NCBI GenBank assembly: GCA_006176705.1
Contig: QRFJ01004917.1
Location: forward strand, 156,853 to 220,852
Length of the DNA stretch: 64,000 nt
Direction of reading: 5' to 3'
Source of the DNA: Cocos nucifera
Taxonomy: Eukaryota; Streptophyta; Magnoliopsida; Arecales; Arecaceae
Shown here: one piece after another, positions 57,234 to 64,000 of the stretch
Position numbering within the stretch: the first letter of the stretch is position 1
How the letters are laid out: every line of letters begins with the position of its first letter
Notes under the pieces: generated by a model
The model's database searches: none
Seen by the model: the letters and a program-made list of their open reading frames with translations, nothing else
Told to the model about the DNA's origin: nothing
Program-made: the position numbers and the translations under genes

Positions 57234-59523
57234 CAAGAGGAAATCCTGATTTCCCTGACCAGGTTCGTTCAGATCTGATCAGATCAAGAGATATATTTCA
57301 AAAATTTTTTCTCTTAGATCTGTATCAGATCAGGGATGCTTCAGATCTGATTCTTATTTATTTAATAAAAATTAAATGAAAAGGATAAATTAAATCACAT
57401 TCAATTTACCTGAATAGGGTAATCCTATTACCCTGTTGATGATCCTGTTTGCAGCGGAAGGTTCTGGATCAAGCCACGCAAGCGCCTGGCCTCTACCGGT
57501 ATCCACTCGGGCTGGATCTGGAGATCCTCTTCTTCTCTATCACGCCTCCAAAAATCAGATCTGGATCTGATCTGGAGGATCTTCAAAACTCCTTTTGAAG
57601 ATCTGCAGTCGTTCTTCGCAGCAGCGCAGCCTTCTTGCTTTTGATCTCCTTTTCTTGATCTAAATCGCACCAATCCAAATCCAAAACACTTTTGGACGTG
57701 GAGAGCAAGGGGAGATGAGAGAGTATGGCGTGGAGAAAGGGGAGAGAGGCAGCCTTGGGGCGTGGGAAGATTGCTTGATTACTTCTTGATTATTTTTTTT
57801 CACTTGGGCGCTGGGTCTCTTATATAGACTAAGCGTGATCCAAGTCATCTTCCTCCCAACCAATCACAACCCTTTGTGAAATCAGATCTAAATCTGATTG
57901 GTGGGATTAGAGTCCCCTGGATTCCTACTTGGAGAGTGCCTTGGACCAGTCAAACTGGATTCTTAGAAGAACTCTCATTGGAATCCTAAAGGGAGATGGA
58001 GTCCTTGTCCAACAAGGACTCCTAGGCGCCTCCTACTTGGGCTCACGCCACCCTTGGCGTGCGCCCTTCTCCTTGCCAGGTTCTGGCAGGGGGACAAGCC
58101 CCCACCAGCTCTCCAATAGGTGCATGACATGTGGTCAAAAGTCAAAGGGTGAATGGTCAACGTTTGACCAGTCAAAGGTAGACTTTTGACCAAAGTCAAA
58201 GAACAAGAAATGGCAGGTGACCAAAAATGGCAGGTAATGTCTTACAAATAAGACAACCTATTCTGACTTGGACAACCTCCAGTCAGACCATATGAAGGCC
58301 TTCTGATTTGAGCACAAACTCCTTTGGCTCAGACAGGACAACTTATTTATGATAGCAAAAGAAGAACGTTAGGTTCAATCGAGTGCTAGCACGATTTCCT
58401 TGAACCTAATTGAATCTCATTCAGATCAATTGAACTAGATCAGTTCAATTGATGATCACCAGATTCAAACCCTTGTTTGTGTGACCCAGTTAGGTTCAGT
58501 TCTGTATGGTAATGGGATATGTCATGATCTCTATCATCGACATCATCGAAACTCCTTTCGATGGATCAGAACTCTTCTGATTCGAACAGCTAGAATGATC
58601 GATCATCTAAATCATTCTAATTGCTCCCAAAATCCACCAGTGACACCTAGCAGTATATGGTGGCAACCCATCAGAGCTGAATGCGAACCTCTTGGTGCAG
58701 CTACCTGTGTGATTCAGTTCTTCTATCTTGAGCCCCGATCAGATTAGGGTTAAGGTGAACTCGTCAAACCCTAGTCTCTGTCATATGATGTAATCATTCG
58801 ATTCGAGTCCAATGTGAAAATCTAAATAGAAACTCTTTCTATTATTTCACTCTGCCATGGCCATGGGCTTCAGGACTTGATTCTCATGATCATCATAGGG
58901 CTACTCCTCTACCACCGAGGTAGATAGATCCCATCTTGATGCAATCCAGTTCCTACAATGAACATGTCACAGCCAACATACACCTCAGGGTTCCATATGG
59001 CTAGGAGACCGAGTAATGGTGTAGTCAAACTATAACACCCTCAAGGTGAACTGCCGATGCATCTCAGGTCAAAGAACCAGACACACTACTGCAGCATCGA
59101 GTCAGTCATTGACGAGAAGGTAGACTCCCTAATGACTACTCGAGGTGGTCACGCTCAGTGCCCTCGTTCTCTAACGAGTACCTGTACTCTCGCTCCGGTG
59201 TCTCCACACCGTAGACTCAAGACTCATCTACTAAAGAGAAGCGATCGTACACCAACCTTCCGGATCAATCACCATCCTCGTGATGATCCTATGGTCGGGA
59301 GCTGTTTATGAGTTAATAATGATTATTCATGTCTTAAATTTTCAACTCTTGAAAATATGAATTATCATTACCATTAACTCAAAGGATGTATCACAGACAC
59401 TAAATACACATGTGTGATAGAAAATAACCCATTTATTAATTATAGTCAAAATTACAATTTTGCCCCTAGAAGTGTATTACAAGTGTCAGCCAATTCTGGC
59501 TTCTAGGGCACATATATCTAACA
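57234..59523 (-). repeat. 3' LTR of I (about 2290 bp)
   Basis: The outer end is eroded (CAAGAGGAAATCC in place of TGAAGGGAAATCC), so the boundary with J is uncertain by a few bases. The right end is TAACA at 59523. It has the W-box cluster (about 58133-58199), palindrome (57998-58022) and TATA box (about 57819-57826) of the young subtype. Confidence 0.92.
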
Positions 59524-59537
59524 ATCTCCCACTTGTC

Positions 59538-60960
59538 CTAAAGCCAATTGGCTACAAGTCTAAGTCCCATCTTCTCAAGGTGGGCTTCGATCTTCTGCTG
59601 GCCCAACGGCTTTGTAAGTGGGTCTGCCACATTATCTGTGGAGTTGACTCTCTTGACCTCAACGTAACCTTTCTCAAGGTAATCGCGGATGAGATGATAT
59701 CGCCGCTCAATGTGCTTGGACTTCTGGTGAGACCTCGGCTCCTTAGCAAGGGCTATGGCGCCATTGTTGTCGCAGTAAAGAGGAATGGCATCTGATGGCA
59801 TTACTCCAATTTCTGCAGCAAACTTCTTGTACCAGAACGCTTCCTTTGCAGCCTCTGATGCAGCTATATATTCTGCTTCCATGGTGGAATCTGCTATCAC
59901 AGTTTGCTTGGAACTCTTCCAGCTGACAGCTCCACCATTGCACACAAACAGACTTCCAGATGTCGACTTTCGATCATCTATATCGGACATGAAGTCCGAG
60001 TCTGTGTATCCCTGGACCAGGAGTTCTCCATTACCAAAGACCAACATCATATCCTTAGTTCTTCTCAAGTACTTAAGGATACATTTCACAGAAGTCCAGT
60101 GTTCTTCACCTGGATTTGACTGATATCTGCTTGTGACACTCACAGCATGGGCTATATCAGGTCGTGTACATAGCATGGCATACATGAGGCTCCCTATTGC
60201 AGAAGCATAAGGGATCTTGCTCATGCGTTCTATTTCCTCAGGTGTGCTGGGGCACATCTTCTTGGAAAGATGAATACCATGTCTGAAGGGTATTAATCCC
60301 CTCTTAGAGTTTTCCATACTAAACCTCTTTAGTACTTCCTCTATGTACATCTTCTGTGAAAGTCCTAGCATCCTATTCGGTCTATCCCTATAGACCTTAA
60401 TTCCTAGAATAAAGGATGCTTCACCTAGGTCTTTCATGGAGAATTCCTTAGACAACCACATCTTGACTGATGTCAACATGGGAATATCATTCCCAATAAG
60501 GAGGATGTCATCCACGTACAATACGAGGAAGACAACAGCGCTCCCACTGACCCTTTTGAAAACACATGGTTCCTCTTCGTTTTTGATGAAACCAAACTTT
60601 TTGATCACATCATTGAAAACGAGTGTTCCAGCTCCGAGATGCTTGCTTAAGTCCATATATGGACCTTTGCAGCTTGCAAACCTTGTGATCAGTATCACTG
60701 GATGTGAAACCTAGCGGCTGTTCCATATAGATATCTTCCTCAAGATATCCATTTAGGAATGCCGTTTTCACGTCCATTTGCCATATTTCATAATCGAAAT
60801 AGGCTGCAACAGCAAGCAATGTGCGGATGGATTTTAGCATAGCTACACTGGGGAAAAGGTATCCTGATAGTCAATGCCTTCACGTTGACTATAACCTTTT
60901 GCCACTAGTCTAGCCTTGAATGTCTCCACATTCCCATCTGCACCAATCTTTCTCTTGAAG
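59538..60960 (-). pseudogene. I reverse transcriptase - RNase H (longest open stretch, one frameshift)
   Basis: An open frame runs from about 60613 to the stop at 59538. It has YVDD (LVLYVDDILLIGND), ASFILGIKVYRDRPNRMLGL, ASAIGSLMYAMLCTRPDIAH, YTDSDFMSDIDDRKSTSGSL, DSTMEAEYIAASEAAKEAFW and the YCDNNGAIALAKEPRSHQKS block. It ends with VANWL. The upstream part, 60610-60840 (YEIWQMDVKTAFLNGYL, RSIYGLKQASRSWN), is in another frame because of an extra base (CATTGAAAAC, about 60612-60620), and another frameshift lies near 60850. The open frame technically extends to 60698, but its first 27 or so codons are out of register. Confidence 0.92.
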
Positions 60961-62390
60961 ATCCATTTACATCCCAATAGGTACTATACCTTCTGGTGGA
61001 TCTACCAAGGTCCAGACTTGGTTTGAGTGCATCGAGTCGATCTCTGACTTCATTGCCTCAAGCCATTTCTCGGAGTCGATATCTGATATCGCCTCGTTGT
61101 AGGTTTTGGGATCATCACCATGAGCACCATTACCTATGAGGAACATTTCCTCTACATCCTCTGAAATAATACCTAAGTATCTTTCAGGGGGACGGGAAAC
61201 TCTTTCCGATCTACGAGGTGGAGGAGGTAGTGTTCTTATTGGCTCAACCTGATTTGGTTCCACTTGGTCCTTAGCTCTTTCTGCTTGTGAGACTTTCTCA
61301 TCAAGCTTAATCTGCTTTCCAATGCCACTATCTTGAATAAACTGTTTTTCAAGAAATATGGCATGTCGACTCACAATCACATTGTGGTCTTCAGGAATGT
61401 AGAAATAGTATCCTAATGACTCTTTAGGATATCCTATGAATCGAGCTCTAAAGGACCTAAACTCTAACTTGTCCGCTTGTTGTCTTTTGACATGAGCCGG
61501 ACAACCCCAAATTCTGAGATGACTCAGACTTGGTTTCTTACCGTGCCATATCTCATACGGTGTGGTAGGAACGGTTTTAGAGGGAACCCTATTCAGTAGA
61601 ATAGATTGAAGTTAATAATGAATGTCCCCAAAGAAAATCTGGGAGGTCTGTGAAGCTCATCATGGATCGAACCATATCCAATAGAGGTCCGATTTCTCCG
61701 TTCTGAAACCCCGTTGAGTTGAGGTGTTCCTGGTGGAGTCCATTGAGAGACTATGCCATTTTCCTTAAGATAGTCTAGGAATTCCCGGCTAAGGTATTCA
61801 CCTCCTCGATCTGATCGAAGAACCTTAATGGGTTTTCCAGTTTGTTTTTCTACTTCATGTCTGAAATTCTTTGAACTTTTCAAAAGCTTCAGACTTGTGT
61901 CTCATAAGATACACATACCCATACCTAGACAGATCATCGGTAAAGGTAATGAAGTAGACAAAATTGCCTCTAGCCGGCACATCGAAATGGGCCGCACACA
62001 TCAGTATGTACTAGGGCAAGGAGATCTGTGGCCCTCTCCCCATGTCCAACAAAAGGGAGTTTAGTCATTTTGCCTTGAAGACAAGATTCACAAGTTGGAT
62101 ATGACTCGGAAGTCAATGGACTCAATAGCCCATTTTTCTCCAATTTGTTGATCCTATCTTCTGCTATATGACCTAATCTCAGGTGCCATAGATATCTGTC
62201 GTTTGGACTATCCCTAGGTCGTTTGGCATTCACGTTTTGCTCGATAGTTAGAACAGGTACATCAATATGTAGCTGATAAAGACCATTAATAAGGAAACCA
62301 TTTGCAATTTTATTTCTTTCATAAAGAATGTTACAATGGTCCTTAAAGAAGGTGATCACATAACCTTCTTGTGCTAAGCATGGTATAGGC
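60961..62390 (-). pseudogene. I integrase (frameshifted)
   Basis: Block 61970-62392 holds the N-terminal zinc finger intact (LWHLRLGHIAEDRINKLEKN, then PTCESCLQGK) and HTDVCGPF, breaking at about 61984. 61593-61883 holds VLRSDRGGEYLSREF and TPPGTPQLNGVSERRNRT, breaking at about 61683. 60967-61380 is the C-terminal linker to RT (IVSRHAIFLEKQFIQDSGIG, SEKWLEAMKSEIDSMHS). All DDE residues are present but in different frames. Confidence 0.88.
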
Positions 62391-64000
62391 ATTGGATGCT
62401 ATGCGGCTGGAGGATGGGATGTTGGGTATCAATATTCCAGATTACGGTAAGAGGACCAATTAGGAACCCAGTCTTGCAAATGGTGGGTTGGACTTTATGA
62501 CTTAAGGAGTGAATCAAATATCCGCGATATTTGTGCAGATTCATGAATTAGAGACCAGAGTTGGGGTGCACAATGATTAGAGGAATACTTGAACAAGAGT
62601 TGTTCAACTCAATGGCTAACCATCACCGAATAATGTTTAAGGTGAGGTGTGGTCACTCGGTAGACCGCACCACCCAATAGAAAGTCATCAATCATGGGAT
62701 TTATCGCATCTTCTTACCGAGGGAGTTAGGGAATTCCGATAAAATAGTGGGAGACTAATTTGTTTTACAAACGATAAATTCCCTAAGCACAACTTGGGTT
62801 CAAGTCAAATTACAGTAATCTAACTAGAATCTTTGAACTCTCTTACCAGGGAACAATGTCTACGTCCAACCCACTAGGACGTATCCTAGAACACATAGAC
62901 TGACGGACCCAATTATAAAAGACTTGGCTCAGGAACTACAAAATGTTTTGGGTTTGGAAAGTAACACACTGTTTGTGGACCAGGGACCCTTCCCACCTTA
63001 CCAGCATCGGCTCCATCAATTGAACAGAGAGCGTTTCTGAAAAAATGGGATTGACGAAGACAATTTAAGGCCAGAACTTACTTGTTGGGCTCTGATGTCT
63101 GATGAGCATCCAGCGCAAATGAGATTCGGGCTGGCTCGCAAATGTTGGCTCACCTATAGGAAGATGTTTGGTGAACAGAGTTCACGCAGCCAAATATCAA
63201 GTCACAAATGACTTTTTTCAAGGCTAAGTGACAGTGATGGGCAGTTTTCAGTCCAGTTCACTGCTCTGCACGATGTCAAGGAATGGAAGAGCTTGAGGAA
63301 GCCGCGTGTGAAGTTGGACTTGGATTTAGACGGAACGATATTATTCTGCAATCCTTGACATGATGATATGGGCATTCATTACTGGAATTACCAACATGCA
63401 TAAACTTCAGAATTCCATTGGCGAGTTGAGAATTGCTGGTTACGCTGAGCTTTCTTGAAAGGTTCTAAAGGCTCAAAGTTCTTTGCTTGGAACGGACTTC
63501 TTCCAAAAGAAAGTCTTATGGAAGAAAAAGATAGTCTATTGAAAAATGCAAAGTTTTAGAAGGATCAAAGCAAGAAGGGAGGCAGAAACCGTAGAAGGAG
63601 GTCGATGGCAGGAAGAGTGTTTCCATTGCAACAGCGACGGGCTATTGGCAAGCGGAAATGCACCTACTAACCTGCGCCACCTAAAAGAAACAAGAAGAAA
63701 TGGTCCTTTGGAGGTATGTCGTTATTTAGTCTACCTACGGTTTCTTCTGGCATCCAGTTGGGTGCTTGACTCGCGTTATAGTGCTCATCTGTGCACTGTA
63801 ATGCAGGGTCTTGAGGATAGCAGGAGGGCTGCACGGATGGAGACATGATCCTCACACGTCCGGTAATGGAGCAAGAGTTGCTGCAGTAGCCGTGGGAACA
63901 TGTTCCCTCTGCCGAATTACCACTTAGGTTGTAGACTTAGGGTTAAAAGACTGTTATTATGATGCCTGCAGCTAGGCAGGAATTTGAGTTCTGTTTCATG
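62391..64000 (+). mobile_element. X: plus-strand leader/gag/protease copy, indel-rich
   Basis: Joins element I head to tail-reversed at about 62390. 62391-62855 matches H 51637-52075, and 62856 onward matches gag of H, A2 and C. An indel occurs every 20-30 bp, far more than between other young copies, which suggests unpolished long-read sequence or a misjoin. It continues past the window end into protease. Confidence 0.8.
62856..64000 (+). pseudogene. X gag-protease, indel-rich
   Basis: Start ATG TCT ACG at 62856. The capsid is recognisable base by base but out of frame within a few codons. The zinc knuckle area is at about 63620 (ECFHCNSDG), and the protease site reads SWVLDSRYSAHLCT (about 63750-63790). 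No usable frame longer than about 100 codons. The sequence ends in the segment that follows the protease site. Confidence 0.78.

Larger units (their letters stand above)
57234..62390 (-). mobile_element. I: young Ty1/copia element, 3' two-thirds
   Basis: Minus strand: 3' LTR (57234-59523), polypurine tract (59524-59535), RNase H, RT, integrase and the start of the protease/integrase spacer. At about 62390 it stops and the sequence switches to plus-strand leader. The best preserved coding copy in the window, but with frameshifts at several places. Confidence 0.9.

Noticed and set aside
59538..60698. An intact 386-codon protein gene
   Set aside because: It is the RT/RNase H part of a copia polyprotein; its first 27 or so codons are out of the true frame because of a +1 insertion.

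Overview
The window is plant nuclear heterochromatin made almost entirely of nested LTR retrotransposons. I see no host protein gene, tRNA, rRNA or CRISPR. The main family is Ty1/copia of the Angela/BARE-1-like (Tork) type: about 2.26-2.30 kb LTRs running TGTTAGATAT...CCTTCA, an initiator-tRNA-Met primer site (TGGTATCAGAGCC), a leader of about 1.9 kb, a gag-PR-IN-RT-RNase H polyprotein, and a polypurine tract AAGTGGGAG(TT/AT). A monocot is likely and a palm is plausible, but the sequence does not prove the species.

Layout (my labels). A1 (minus strand, 1-3562) shows part of its leader and its 5' LTR; it sits inside the 3' LTR of A2 (minus, 3563-12966). A2 in turn sits in the 5' LTR of B (plus, 12967-40979), an older, stop-riddled copia. 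The 3' LTR of B is split by C (minus, 20122-40159), shown by a GGAGG target-site duplication. C carries three later insertions: solo LTR E (21773-24039, CCTCA), solo LTR F of another family (26550-28358, ATGAC), and D (32398-37981, CTAGA), whose interior is mostly lost at an assembly gap. B lies in the 3' LTR of G (minus, 40980-47881). G is broken at its leader by H (plus, 47882-52663). The gag of H is cut by a Ty3/gypsy Tat-type fragment K (minus, 52664-about 55560). Next come a short-LTR copia fragment J (plus, about 55574-57233), then I (minus, 57234-62390) inserted in J. At 62390 the sequence flips strand into an indel-rich plus-strand leader/gag copy X that runs to the window end.

All polyproteins are broken; the longest open stretch is the RT/RNase H part of I. 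A1, D, H and I have near-identical LTRs (recent), while C, A2 and G are more diverged.

The most interesting material is non-coding: a dense W-box (WRKY site) cluster upstream of the LTR TATA box, larger in the young copies; two LTR hairpins with paired arm changes between copies; and a 59-nt three-way-junction fold in the leader that keeps its exact length in five copies. No previously undescribed protein system was found.
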